Shown: positions 1 through 12,957, counted from the first letter of the stretch. The stretch is DNA of 64,000 bases from Homalodisca vitripennis (GCF_021130785.1 NC_060214.1:46933001-46997000); one strand, 5' to 3'. The notes: generated from the letters alone by a model not told the origin. Numbers and translations are program-made.

Positions 1-90
1 ATGATGGTTCTAAATTTGAAGTAAAATATGCCTCTTTTAGCAGGAAAAATACATATAAAACCTGTTTTTAATTCGTAACATATTTAACGT

Positions 91-190
91 CTTAAAGGCG
101 TCTTCCGAACTGCCAGGAATGACGAACTGCAAGGACAGGATCGCTAAGCGAATACTAACAAAAAGGGTTATCTACGCTCGAAGATTCAGG
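91..190 (-). repeat. degraded copy of the 5S-derived SINE
   Basis: About 60 bases here match the body of the better-preserved SINE at 12.7-12.96 kb: both have CTTAAAGG.G.CTTCCGAAC followed by GCAAGGACAGGATCGCTAAGCG. Beyond that the match fades, leaving only scattered identity such as CTACGCTCGA against CTACACTCGA. The 5S-like head is not well preserved in this copy. Confidence 0.5.
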
Positions 191-680
191 GACAGAATTA
201 ATTGAACACTAGAAGAAGATGTCCTAAATATTGCTTTACGTGTCGATTATAGGTAAATGTTCCCATTTTCTATGGGTGGGAAACTGTACGAGGAATGTTT
301 CACCTGCAGTCCTTACATGAAGATTTGTTTAGTTGCCACAAACAGCTCAGTCTTCAAAGGATGAGTAATGCCAGGTTACTATACGTGACCTGCTTAAACA
401 AGGGAAAGTAGACCAGAAACGTCGGAAACACCGTTATGTGTTTTACGATATGGTTTTAGGATATTGCCCTAAGAAACCGATAAAGTTCACCACTACACGG
501 GTCATAATCATGACGGCAACCTAAATAAGTGTGTGGGTGTTGGTGTGACAGGTGTAGTCTAACCACCTTGACGTCGCACATGTCCGATCAGTCCTTTGCA
601 ATGCTGTATAATGGCCCCACGTTATTAATTAATTATAGAGTGTTACTGCTTTTCTCGGTTTGGTGATTTACTACACTAGA
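191..680. other. non-coding interval, nothing recognised
   Basis: I see no convincing reading frame, RNA gene or repeat boundary here. The sequence lies between the degraded SINE and the 3' tail of a minus-strand LINE. Confidence 0.4.
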
Positions 681-1575
681 TCAAGTCAAGTCAAGTCAAG
701 TCAAAGCACTTATTAGTCAATTAACCATATAATACATTGCATGACAATGGTCAATATAAATTTAATAAAAAGAACGACAATGTATCTAAATTACTCAATA
801 TTAATGGGACATCAAATAATCTCTAACAGAGTACTGTAATACTCTCTATCAATTAAAAAAACACTTAAGTTTAGATCTCAATTTAGGTACTACTTCTTCG
901 GATCTCAATTCTTACGGGAGATGGTTAAATAATTTAACCGAAGAGTAATACAACTGTCAACAAATGATGTACGGTGCTTTGGAGTTGGCAAACGGAAAGA
1001 TTTTCTTAAGATGTAATATTTAGATAGATCAGAGGTAAAAATATGCATGTTTTTCTTTAGGAAGGTTAAGGTCTCAAGGATGTATAGGCACGGGAATGTA
1101 AGTACTTTGTTGGTTTGGAAGTACCCCCTATATGATTGGTTTCTAGCTAACCCCAACACAATCCTGAGAGATTTCTTTTGAAGCCAAAAATGTATTGTGT
1201 CCTGGTATTTTCAGACCCCCAAATAGGCAGTCCATAGGTAAGGAGAGGGTAAATACATCAATAATATCAAGCCAAAAGAATATCTCTATTAGCAAAATGG
1301 GACAGTCGACGCAATACAAAGTTTCCACTGCCCCACGTGCTACATACACTGTCAATATGAAGACAAAATTTCAGGCTAGAATCTACAGTCAAGCCCAAAA
1401 GATCTGTGTACTTTTACGATTCAATAACCGAACTCCCAATAATAGTGGACGAACTACTATCACAGCTCGTAGGATCTCTAATATGAAAATCGAGAAAAGT
1501 TGTTTTTTGCAGTGTTCACAGTAAGATGATTATCCTCCAGCCATTGAAGCAGGCAACTACCCTGTGCGAACATAT
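680..1575 (-). pseudogene. LINE reverse transcriptase C-terminus and 3' end (decayed)
   Basis: Read on the minus strand from about 1,570 to 1,150, the DNA encodes typical LINE RT thumb-side motifs: WLEDNHLTVNTAKNNF, then LLGLTVDSSLKF, LRRLSHFANRD and PLLTYGLPIWGSEN. Several in-frame stops interrupt it. A second frame (1,159-905) continues with the usual LINE C-terminal pattern, including LTFPCLYILETL and PTPKHRTSF. The 3' untranslated part ends in a (TTGAC)n tail at 704-681. This is non-LTR retrotransposon sequence of CR1/Jockey-like type; the clade is not resolved. It is probably the 3' half of the LINE whose 5' half lies at 3,385-5,050, because the two stretches cover adjacent parts of the RT without overlap. 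Confidence 0.75.
681..704 (-). repeat. (TTGAC)n tail of LINE
   Basis: Nearly five units of TCAAG on the plus strand (TTGAC on the minus strand) sit at the 3' end of the minus-strand LINE. Short tandem tails are typical LINE 3' ends. Confidence 0.7.
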
Positions 1576-1659
1576 CACACTCCAGGTGTTAAGTATTTAT
1601 TGCGTTAAATAACTTGTTTTTTATTGCCTAATATGAAAAGGCTACTTTTATTGAATAAC

Positions 1660-2582
1660 TAGCGGGCCCGGCGCGCTTTGCTGCGCATTTCAATAATTTT
1701 TTGCAAAAGTTGCCCGCGGCTTCGCACGCAATTTCCCGTTGAAAACAGTACACTATATTCACTTATTCTTTTTCTATCACATTCTAAACATTGCTGAGAT
1801 AATTGATAGTCGTTCCATCGTGAGCCTCTTGGGCGTATTATGAAGGTATGTACCATATTCCTGCCTCTATCTAGCTGTTACCCACGGCTTCGCACGCAAA
1901 TCTTAAGAACCGAAGTCCTTATATTACTTAGTAAATTTTTTTTTTTACTATAATAAATTTTAGATTAAATTAGTTATATCTCCGATGCCACGATTGAGCT
2001 TGCTTTGTTGTCTCGATCGAGAGAATATGTACACACGGAGTTTTGAGAACCATACTTCTGTCAAAAAAAACAACTAAGGTTGATTTTATAACATTCTTTA
2101 TATTTGTAGCCAACGTAAGATAGTAATTATGATATCTGCATTACTCTTCTGATCAAGCATGAGCATGGTTTATATTAAATAAATATTGCAGTTAAAGGTG
2201 AATTTTTACGTCAAATTTGAATTGTATTATCTGGATAGTAAAGTCTATGTTTAACAGTGATTGCAAAAACAGTTTAAACAAAATTTGTCGTTTCTCTTAA
2301 GCTTACTCTATGCTTTAAAACTATAAGTGTAATATATGTTTACAAAGAACAGCTGATTAAAAATTTGAAAAGACGTTAACATATGTTTGCTGCAATGCAT
2401 TTCTTATGGGTATTTCTGTAACCAGTGGGGCGGAATCCTGAATCGGGAAAGGGATGGGCATAGCTTATAAACCTTCTCCGTGGAAAAATACATATACGTA
2501 CAAATTTTCATCATGATCGGTCCAATAGTTCACGATTCCATAAAGGACAAACATACAAACATTCATTTTTATATATATAGAT
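1660..2582 (+). repeat. RTE/SINE-like arthropod repeat
   Basis: Two copies of a CGGCTTCGCACGCAA-type motif occur (around 1,715 and 1,885). The segment ends with a stretch typical of arthropod RTE-type 3' ends: CATAGCTTATAAACCTTCTCCG, a TTTTCATCATGATCGGTCCA stretch, then AAGGACAAACATACAAACATTC and a TATATATATAGAT end. No reading frame survives. Assignment rests on recognising these widespread tail motifs, not on a database match. Confidence 0.5.
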
Positions 2583-2689
2583 AATTATGTATATATTTGT
2601 TGTGCAACTTATACTCTATATTTGCCTTTATTTACTAAACTGTATATACTACATTAATTCTATATCTCTTTCTGCGGCCTAGTGCCTAC

Positions 2690-3230
2690 AATACCATTCC
2701 TTACTGGATTCAAATATTCACGTACAGTGACAGACCAATGAACCATTGTTTCCCGAATCAGCTGTTTACTGTAGACTCACCAACCAATCACAACGGTTGA
2801 CTTATCAATTGCCTAGCTTGCAAGCGACGGCACGCTTGCTCGTTATACTCTCGGTCCCGCCTGGGGCACTTATGTACTCTCTAGCCACTGCTTACCATAC
2901 TTACTCTCTCCCCCATGTGTTACTCTCTTATTTAAATATTAGTTTATCTCTATTTGTTGTACATTTACATTAACATTAAACTCAGTGCTCTGGATTGGCA
3001 ATCTCTACCAGAACGTCTCTGCTCCCGGACACCCGCGTCTACCGTGCTCTACAGGACTGGCCACAGTGTTATGAACTATTCGTTTGCGGTCGTATTGTGC
3101 GTGAGTGAATCCGTGAAGGACATCTTCCGTCTTCACGCCTGCCGACAAGACAGCAGCCTATTTCCACACTTACTGATCACAACCTGGCCCTCAACAACAG
3201 CAGACTACGGTTAGGTACCTCTCATGAAAA
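2690..3230. other. GC-richer tract, possible LTR or element leader
   Basis: About 540 bases are clearly richer in G+C than their surroundings and contain CCAAT-type motifs (CCAACCAATCACAA) and a run of CTCTC blocks. Short open frames exist (2,746-2,973 and 2,954-3,214) but show no domain. It could be a solo LTR or a transposon 5' region; no TG...CA pair or duplication was found. Confidence 0.25.
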
Positions 3231-3384
3231 CAAAGGTAACTGTTTACTTTCTGCACTTTATTTCAATATGCACTGTTCATAAACTCATTATGTGTAACCT
3301 AGTGAACTCTTGTTAAAATCAGTGTGTTCGGCGTCTTCACTGCCTAGTGTGAAGTGGTCCTTCTTAATCGAGCCTCTAAAATAT

Positions 3385-5050
3385 TATCTAACGGTTCTCA
3401 TAACCAAAATTCATTCTTTTCACCAGGTTTTCTCTAACTTCGTGTGACATATTGACAGACGTATCGTCCGCAAAGAGACACAAATTACCTATAACTACAC
3501 TAGACGAGATGTCATTGACAAATAACAGAAATAGGATGGGGCTAAGGACACTAAAGTTTACACAATAAGAGCTTATGATTAACAACATCGAACGCTTTGT
3601 AAAGGTCCAAGAAAATGCAAAAGGTATGCTGACGCTTATCCAAAACCACGGAAACACGATTAATGAAGTTAAACACGGCATCAAGTGTTGAGAAACCCTT
3701 CTGAAGCCAAATTGTTTTTCAAAAAATACATTGTTTTGGAAAAAAAAGATAATAAACGAATGAGGTACAACTTCTCTAAGACTTTGGAAAAAGTTGATAT
3801 TGGCATGTAGTTTTCCATGTCATGCGGGCTTCCTTTTTTAGTAATGGTTTAACTACTGCCTGCTTTAGAATGCATAGGAAAACACCAATTTCGAAGGTAG
3901 CGTTCGCTATGTACGCCAAGGGCAAAGCCAATTGCTCAGCAACGTCTTTAAGAAGATTAGAAGAAACACCATCAGATCCTACGGAATGCCCAGGCTTTAA
4001 GGATCTTATTACTGAGGTCACTTCCTGGACACTTGTTGGTTTCAGAAATAACGGTGGTACAACTGTCCGCATCACATGGCTCATTCCGCGTAGCTCTAAA
4101 GAACTACCTCTAAGACGGTCGCCTATTCCAGATAAAAAGGAATTAAACTGACATGAAATTTCCAAAGGATCAACCATCAAGGAACCAGACTCATTCATTA
4201 CGGAGAAAAGACTTACATTTTTTGTTAGGCTGAATGTCTCTAATGATTTCCCAAACGGCCTTGTTTTTATTCTGGGACTTTGTGATGTGATTGAAAACCA
4301 ATCCAGACTTGGCAGAGCGAATTCTGGTCCGAAACTGTCTCTTAAGATCTCAATAAGATTTGCGCAAGAGGTGTCCAGAACCAAGATGTTTAGTGAGGGA
4401 GGACATAGGAAGGACCTTCTCCTGAAGCTCAAGTAAATCTTTATTAAGAGCTATCTTTGTAATGGATTTGGTTTTGCGATATTTTGTTCTCTTTATAGGA
4501 GCAATAAGATTCAAATTATATGACAAATTAGAAAGGAAGAGCGAGAACTTTGAATTAACATCCCGTGCACAAAAAATATCATCCCACATTTCCTTAGCCA
4601 ATACGAATCTCATTAAGTGGATGCTGCTCCTTGTGATCCGACGTCTGATTTGAGATCTTGAGACATTTATCACGGAAGACATGTCAACCTTTAAATCTGC
4701 AACCTGAGCATGGTGATCAGAGACTGCCGTTATGACTACTTGAGTGTCCAGTTCACATGGACTGATGTTCGTAAAGATGTTATTAATTCGTGTTTATAGA
4801 CCCATTAAACTCCCTAGTATGAGATTTTATAGTGCCTCTAAACTCAAATGAAGACATGATATGAGACAGTCGTTTGGCAGCTACGTTTTCAGTTGACATA
4901 TCAATATTGAAATCGCCCGCTATAATAACTCTAAAACTGGGTTTCAGAACAGATTCAAGACATTCAGTCAAAGAATAAAAAAAAGTTCAATATTGGCAAG
5001 GTCAGAAAGTGGGGGTCTGTAAACAAAAATATGGTCTGATATACATATGC
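3385..5050 (-). pseudogene. LINE endonuclease and reverse transcriptase (frameshifted, 5'-truncated)
   Basis: On the minus strand the first part (5,050-4,700) reads as the C-terminal half of an APE-type endonuclease: VYRPPLSDL, the catalytic-region motif AGDFNIDM, then INNIFTN and the SDHHAQV motif. A linker follows (4,682-4,350), then the RT start (4,432-3,776) with KPGHSVGSDGVSSNLLKDV and VVKPLLKKEA. The RT core (3,684-3,388) has VLSPILFLLFVND and the catalytic FADDTS. At least four frame changes separate these pieces, so it is not functional. Plus-strand frames in the same interval are shadows. Family: CR1/Jockey-like LINE. Confidence 0.85.
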
Positions 5051-5471
5051 GACTTACTGCCCCATTTTAATATATTTTAATGTAATAACTATATAAGATG
5101 TTACCGGTCTGGCTTTACAACTACGTTTTGATAGTCTTCAAATTCCAAGTGGTCGACAGTCCTTCTGGTTACCTGCTCCTTAGATAGACTGTAGATTGTA
5201 GAACTGTTTAAACAGTCGATTAAGTGTGCAGGACCTATGCCCAATCTTCTGCGGCCAAAATCCGAACCTAGGCATGCACCCTGCAGGTTATCCAGTGACC
5301 AGAAATCTCCACCCTCAGCACCAACTACTCCTTCGTAACTCCAAACTATATTACTACCCGTGCAGCAAGAGTATAATAAATATAAAGAAGTTACTTTACG
5401 ATCCACAACTAGCCTAGATTTAGTTTAACGCAATGGGTACTGTTAGGTACTTCATAAGGTACTGTTAGTAA

Positions 5472-5540
<69 letters not shown>

Positions 5541-6293
5541 ATTAAAGTGTTTGGGACCACACGGCCGCAATCTGCTGTGTTATAAAATTTTTATAGAGCA
5601 ACGAAATAAACCATAACAATAAGAAATTTCATATAACAAATGTCAGAAAATGTTTTTGCCGCCTTTAAAATGCAAGGGTATACGCGAAAATAAGGGAAAA
5701 ATTTTGAATATCAGTCTAATTTCAATCATAAATTGCTGACAGAACAAAATAACCCTTACAAAAATTATGTGGCATTACAGTTTTTGAAAGGTTTCATACG
5801 AGGTTTCACATTTTCAATGTCAAAACAACTTTGCCGACTTTTGTACCTAAAATCTTAAACGAGAACTTATCGTGTGGCACAAAAAAAAAAAACAAGTTGA
5901 TTAAAACAATAAACATTTTTCAATATAAATTTCATTTCCATCTCCTCAAAACCTTTTTTAATATGGTTCAACCATTCTTATTAGTAATTAGTAACTAGGA
6001 TGTTTTAATGACATTGAACAAACTAAAACAAATTGACAATAATTAGCAATGATATTCATATTACTTTTAAATATGTTTTTTTTAATGTATGAAATCACTG
6101 TGTAGTATCAGTAACTATCGAAGGAAGATTACCTGTACCTCATTAAATTTTGCCTATTGACAAGGAACATCCATGATAAAAATTTGTACTTCTTCTGAAA
6201 TTCCTTACATTGCGTACATTAAAGGTACTTTCTAATAACTTTCTTCGCTAACGCTGAGCCTAATAGGTATAAGTATATTATCCATGGTAATGA
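5051..6293. other. intergenic; AT microsatellite, otherwise unassigned
   Basis: This interval contains the (AT)n at 5,474-5,538. A slightly GC-richer patch at 5,100-5,410 has a 101-codon minus-strand frame with no recognisable domain. The rest is AT-rich and shows no gene. Confidence 0.4.
5474..5538. repeat. (AT)n microsatellite
   Basis: About 65 bases of uninterrupted alternating TA. Confidence 0.95.
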
Positions 6294-6608
6294 ATGAATG
6301 TTGGTGGAGACGGACCTGTCCACCTCAACCATACTTTATCTTCTCTTTATGTATTACCAACCACAAATAATGAGGTGTTGGAAGTAATAAGAGGTTTGAA
6401 AAACAAGAAGTATAGCGGTTTTGTTAATATAAATACTAATTTGATTAAGCTAGTTGCAGACGTTATATCACCGGCTTTATCACATATAATTAATTTGAGT
6501 TTTCACACTGGGGTATTTCCTGACAGACTAAAAACAAGTGTGGTGGTCCCTATTTTCATAAAAGGAATTTCAATAAAATTAGACAATCTACGCCCTTACT
6601 TACATTAA
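6294..6608 (+). pseudogene. LINE reverse transcriptase fragment
   Basis: About 104 codons encode the N-terminal RT motifs of a LINE: VLEVIRGLKNKKYSGFVNIN (normally K-S-G-D-G-I), then LSHIINLSFHTGVFPDRLK and VVVPIFIKG. The invariant 'G.D.I' part is altered, so the piece is diverged. It ends at a stop just after LDNLRPYLH, short of motif A. It is in the opposite orientation to the LINE at 3.4-5.05 kb and is a separate insertion. Confidence 0.8.
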
Positions 6609-7939
6609 AACATGAAACCAATATTTAATACTTTTATTATTTTCTGAGGCTTTTCGATATCAAGTATATCTTCTTCAGACACATAAAAAAGACTTTTTTA
6701 TATGTTGTCCTAATTAGTTCAAACAAAACTTTTAATAGTACCTTACACCATTGTATATACCGATTCCTGGGAAATCGAGGCTTGATTGTTCTTAGCTATC
6801 TTCTCTGTATATGGTACTTTTCGTTGTCTCTGTATATAAGTTCTAAGTTAAAATTAGCTACAAGTTAACATATTATAATCATACTTAACAAATACAATTC
6901 AAATCTATTCATGTCCTCTAGTAAACTATAAATGTCGACTATGTATTACAATGGTTTTAAATAACTTTATATATTTAAAACAATACATAATAAGGAAACT
7001 AATTTTCAAAATTGTTTTATAACACGTTACTAAAATATGTCGATATAAGGGACACCTAAAATATCTGTATTTTGTCATATTAAGCTGAATATGATAAATT
7101 GTAAAGGAATAATTACAATATACTTCCATGCGTATGCCTTGATAGACAAAATAAATTACACAATTCACACGATTTTCTTAAAATTTCTTTTACCTCGTTA
7201 TACGTTTATAAATGAACAAACTATGAAATTATGAATAAACATTATAATAATGGAACAATGTAAGGCCAATAAAAGTTGTCGATCGTAATCTACTGTATTC
7301 TACTAGAAAATGTAAACAACGATTCACAACAACATATAAAATGAAATTTACGAGATGCCAATTCAAACATAGAATATTGTTGGCAGGATTCCTAAAATGC
7401 AGTGCCAGGCTCACTGCGGTGACATAAACTGGATGTGGGCAAGGAAGAAGGACGGTTCTTGTTTATATTCATTACTAGTGATAATATCTTACTAATAACA
7501 ATATTTTGGCTCTGCGCTTCCATATTTCGTCAGATGTCTCATAAAAATACGTTTTCTAAAAGACTGTATTAGCTTAACCTTAAGTTTAGGGATTATTCTA
7601 TATTTCATTATTAATTACTTATTTTCCTCTTACTTTAAGAATTATGTACTTTATACATCAACTAAGGGATTCTAGACCTATTTAATTGCCGTCTGATGTA
7701 TAGTTTGTTTTTTTCCTCTTATTCCCACCTCAGAAATAGTATTATATATGATATTTGGTCAGCAGGAACGATCTTACTAAATAGACCCATATCGTAGAAC
7801 ACGGAAGAATTATAAATCTAGTGTGAGTTTCAAAAGAGGTTAAACACCACAAACAGTTGTGAAATATTAATGGACATAATAAATTTAAAAATATTGTCAT
7901 TATATGTTATATCAGATTGCTTATAAAACAATACCGTAC

Positions 7940-8054
<115 letters not shown>

Positions 8055-11000
8055 AAATTTTAAATTGAAGTAAGTTTTAATGTACTACAGACTCTTCCAA
8101 AGACAACGTGGAAATACCGGAGTTGGAGGGTGATGCCTTGGATAAAGAAACAGAATTCAATTATTTAGAAACAAAACTCGTCCATCTCTCTTGTATATTA
8201 TTTTATATAGTAAAGTGAAATTTATTTTATTCCTGAAAACAGTTCTAATTTTATGGCATCTCTTTATTCTTACAATTCCATGTTTTTATGAGTGTAAGGA
8301 TTTAGGTTAATAATATATAAACGGTAATATGGATGTTCCAGATTCATGTTTAATTGTTAAAACATGGGTTTACATCTCTTTTATTCTCATATTTTATTTA
8401 TCATGAGCAATATTTAACTTGAACCACCGTATATGCTAGGAATCCCGCGGAATAGTTCTCAATTAATTATTTCAAAAATGCACAAAAGCATACTGTAAGA
8501 TTATTTTGGAAGACATTTTTAAAACTATTTTAAGAACCATGGAGCTATTTCCATTGCCGCAGTTATGTGTTTACGAAATATTTTACAGAGGTTTTTTAGT
8601 AATTGGTATAGTTACGAATATTAATTTACCTACTTTGTCTACCACTTTGTTACTACTAAGAACCACCTAGTCTTATTGAAACTTTAGATTGTGCAATTAC
8701 AAGTTTCAAGATAATTATTCTGAATCAAACTAACTCTCGTTACGAATAATTCAACTAATTTTTATGAAAAAAGACTCGAGTGCATCATGTCCATGAAATT
8801 GCTAAATCTTTCCATCGTGAGTTAATTGATATGTTATGTTACTTTTGTTAGTTTTGATTAATATTTACAGTACAAAATATTGTGCGGAAAGTTTTGGTAA
8901 ATATAGCTAAATAATAAGAACATGAAGGAATTGTAAAATAATACAATTGGAATAGTTTGTAAAATTGTACAAAGCCTTTTAGAAATAACGACGTACGAAA
9001 CCACATTCGAAAAATTAATTGGTCCTAGTTCAGTATGAACATTAATTAATATAATTGCCCCTTCTTTCTTTCATTCTGGCATATATAAACTTTAGCAAGT
9101 AACACAGAATTTGAAACTGTTATAATTGAGAATATAAAAAGTATTTTGATAATGGATATCCTGTTACAATACCTTTATTTATTATTATTTTCGTTTAGTT
9201 TCCTTTATATTATTCTTGATTTTTGTAACAAGTTGTGTCGAAATTTTATTGAAAAATTTAATTTTAAATAGCTTAAAACATTTTACCACTTTTAAAACGG
9301 TGTAATGAATTTCTAGATGATTATAACTTTATTTCTACGAAAAAAATCATGCACAATTAACTTTGAAACTCATAAAACTGTTGTCGCAGAAAGTTTAATC
9401 ATATGAATAATATTAAAGGTAAATGTACTTGAATACTATTACTTACTACTGTTTTTGACTGGTTTAAATAAAGTAGAAATCTAGAATAAAGTAAACAATA
9501 TTAGGCCCTTTTAAATTGTTACTCATAAATTGCCTTGCCCTTGCAATAAGGAACAGAGCAAAATCACTTCTAATCACCTATTAAAATCGCATACATTCCT
9601 TGTAAATAAAAGTTCATCTTCTTCAGTGTTTTATTCTATTTAAAAAATATGTTTTTGTAGGTACTACCAGTTTTATAGTTATTTCTATATTCATCATAGC
9701 GAAATGAATAAACCCATTGTGAAAAAATTTTAATAACAACTTACTTATAAAAGTTTAAATTTAGATTTTTTACTTTCACCCGCCCTTATAATCTGGTAAA
9801 ATTGTACATTTTAGTTTACAACAACGATGCAAAGAACACACTGAACTGTAATAATGTGGAAACAAAACATTGTAAAATGATTGACCTGCTTAATGCCGCT
9901 AGCAAATCATATAGTCGATGGCAAGTTAAATTTTAGTAACGTAATAGTCATCATTCAAGGATTATAACCCAAAGCTGGTTCTCAGCCTCAATAAATGTCA
10001 GTGTCCTGTACTAGTAACTGTAAATTTCAAGAAATATTGACATCAGATATCATAAGAACGATAATTTCATTATAAAACCATTTTAACATGGAATAGTATT
10101 GATTAAAGAATATTTATTTGCTGCATAAATATAAAGTGAGTTAATTTAAGGGCCTTACCAATTAAATTTCATTATAGGAAACGCATTTACGTGATTGTTT
10201 TATCAGAACGCAGAAAGGATAATGCTGATTACATACCATTAATAATCCAATTAATTATAAATACAGACATACATTATTAGACTAATCCTAATTAACATAT
10301 TAAATGAAACTATCCGTTTATTTTCATACCCAATGAAACCACACTGATAAATTTACGATACGCCTATAATTAAGTGTATTCTAAATCTGTTTCCTATTCA
10401 AAAGAAATACTTTATAGATTTAAATTATGTTTAAATTTCATAATTTCGGATAAATCTAACTAACTGCTTCACTAACCATCAGACCAATCAAACTGAAATT
10501 GAATCTTTATTTCACCTGTAAGATCTCTTTATTTAACATTAGAGATACTAATATATTTTATATCTATAGGGTTTTAAATAGAAGTGTTATAAAATTACTG
10601 CTAAATGTACGTATAAAATCTTAATATATGTAAATTAAAACACTTATGTTTTTATGAGAAGTATAAACATAATATATTTTGATTATACCTTAAAAATTCC
10701 AAAAAACCATTCGCACAAAAACTTTTACCTTCTAAATGGTCATTCCCCTTGTGTAGAGCTTCATTTCACCGAAGGGCGTCTTTAAAACTGCACGCTTGTT
10801 AACACTTTGTAGTTTAACACGATTTATTTAGCTACAAATCAAAATTGTTTGCACCATAATCTAGGTACGGTTCATGTGTGGACAGTTCTTGTTCAAAATT
10901 TAGAAAATAGTTCAGAATTCATTTGTAAAAAGTTGAAGGAGTTATTCAATACGTATTTGTTTTGAAAAAGTTTAAATAAATTTAAATAATACGTCTTGCA

Positions 11001-11792
11001 AACCAGAATCCATTCAGAGATCTCAATGTTTGTAGTACTGTGCTGGCAGTGACAGAAGGTTTTAAATGTAAAAAATTCAATTAGATATCTATCCTACACT
11101 TTTTTTTCTTTTTAACTTAGACATGAAAAGTTCCAAAGTACCATATATTTTCATGAGATTGATGAGAATAATGATTTATTCCAGCATTTAAAATGCCCAA
11201 AACAAACTAAATGAAAATTTTCCTTCAAAACACTGACCACTCTTACAAGTATTGTGGTCAGTGATAGTACTAAATTAAAATTAATACAATTCTTGAGTCC
11301 ATAAATATTACGTTGCTACCAGTTGAGCCGCACTTTGTGGCGTCTGTCAGACACCAATACAAATAATACTGAACAAGAAAACCAATCGTTTTCATAATGT
11401 ATTGCAAAGTATAAAATACATTCAAAAAGTAATATTAAAGTGAGAAGCTTTGTTCCAGTTATTGCACTATTTCATTTAGAAACAACTGGAATAATAATAA
11501 TTTAATGGATTGATATGAAAAAACCATAAGTTTTGGTATGTATAAAAATCATAATAGAAAGAATCGCAATACTGCTTGAACAATATTATAAAAAGTTATA
11601 AATGCTTGCAAATGTTAAGGAATGGGTTAAAAGCATGGAATGCGATTCACTGGAACGCAGAGCATGAACTACAGCATATAATAGCACGCAACCGTGCTGT
11701 AACACTGCGGCAAGGAACGGTATGCGGAGACCTGCACCTGTTTTCCAAACTAGATCAATATAAAGGATTTTATAAATACTTTCGTGCAACCC

Positions 11793-12036
11793 TCAGGCAT
11801 TCTTTTGGAATCATCTTTAACAGTATTTTCCAAAAACAACCGTGGCTCATTTAAAAAAATATTAGTCTATTTGAGGTATTGAACAGCAATTTAATCACAG
11901 TATATATTTTATATCAGGCATTCTTTTGGAATCATCTTTAACAGTATTTTCCAAAAACAACCGTGGCTCATTAAAAAAAAAATATTAGTCTGTTTGAGGT
12001 ATTGAACAACAATTTAATCACAGTATAGATTTTATA
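11793..12036. repeat. 121-bp tandem duplication, two copies
   Basis: Copy 1 (11,793-11,913) and copy 2 (11,914-12,036) both start with TCAGGCATTCTTTTGGAATC and share nearly all bases. Differences are a longer A-run in copy 2 and a few substitutions. A third start (TCAGGG) breaks off at once. Confidence 0.9.
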
Positions 12037-12705
12037 TCAGGGATAGAAAAAGTTTTCTTTAACCTATAACTTTTTTAAACTCATCCTTAAATCAGCTTAG
12101 AACTAGACCTTATCGCTGGAAATTTGGCTTTTGATTTTGTTGAACTTCTTACGGGATACAGAGGTAATCTAAGAGTACCTGATGAGCGTCAAAAATTTAA
12201 GGTAATTGAAGGAATCTCCTGAGTGTGAATACTATACTTAGAGACCGGGAATAATATATTGTGTACAATATCCAATATCAATAAATATTTTTCCTTCCCA
12301 GCGAGTATTACACATAGAGAGGACAATTTTAACAGGTTCAAAAAACATTTAGGTGACTACGGAGTGTACTAAACCTAAAAAGATAAATTTTTGGTCTTAA
12401 TGTCAGTTATTTAAAATGACGACATTCAACAAACAATTTCAAATTTATCATACAGTTTTTAGAAACAATTATCTTTAATTTCAAATCTCAATATTGACAA
12501 TAGTGTTGTAACTGATGCTTCTACGCTGAGTTCAATATAGATGCCACTTCTGTTCCGTCGATCAAACTTTGTATTTACAAGAGCAAGGAACTTGAGAGCC
12601 AACGTTTATAGCATAACCATATAATTAGTTTGTCTTTAACCATTAACTAACTTTATCGCAAAGAAAGAAATCAGTTGTCGGCCTTTCTAGTTTTTATGAA
12701 AGTGT

Positions 12706-12957
12706 AAAGTAAAGTAAAAAGTCCCATTTCCAGGTAAATTTAGGGCTAAGAAAACCCTCTCTAACACTTAACCTGTGAACAACGGCTTAAAGGTGACTTC
12801 CGAACCACCACCAATGGCCGGGACGGCGGGCTGCTTGCAAGGACAGGATCGCTAAGCGGTCACCCATCCAAGCAACAGCTACACTCGACGTTGATTGATC
12901 TGGTTATCATGCGATAACCATTGCATCCACTACACATTGGCAAAATAATGGTGGTAT
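12706..12957 (-). mobile_element. SINE with a 5S rRNA-derived head
   Basis: Read on the minus strand, the right-hand end resembles 5S rRNA in order and spacing. A GCCAA start is followed by a diverged middle (GGTTATC...GATAACC, CAACGTCGAG). The 5S internal promoter C-box then appears exactly as GGATGGGTGACCGCTT. The body continues with AGCGATCCTGTCCTTGCA and ends in a (TTTAC)n-type tail at 12,722-12,706. A 5S-derived pol III promoter, an unrelated body and a short tandem tail define SINE3-type elements. Insertion-site duplications were not resolved. A degraded relative lies at 91-190. Confidence 0.7.

Larger units (their letters stand above)
1576..3384. mobile_element. approx. 1.8 kb of foreign repeat splitting a LINE
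   Basis: The minus-strand LINE reading frames stop near 3,385, just after the F-ADDT motif, and resume near 1,575 just before the W..(N).L..N..K motif that normally follows within a few tens of residues. The DNA between is unrelated and contains an RTE/SINE-like repeat (1,660-2,582) and a GC-richer tract (2,690-3,230). I infer a nested insertion. The exact ends and any target-site duplication were not determined. Confidence 0.45.

Noticed and set aside
3822..4151. 109-codon plus-strand frame
   Set aside because: Lies antisense to the LINE reverse transcriptase, whose motifs are clear; a shadow frame.
5101..5406. 101-codon minus-strand frame in a GC-richer patch
   Set aside because: No domain, no start context and no neighbouring exon; a possible CAG|GTAACC donor inside it is not enough to call a gene.
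11576..11854. 92-codon plus-strand frame and its antisense partner
   Set aside because: Neither strand shows a motif, and the frame runs into the tandem duplication.
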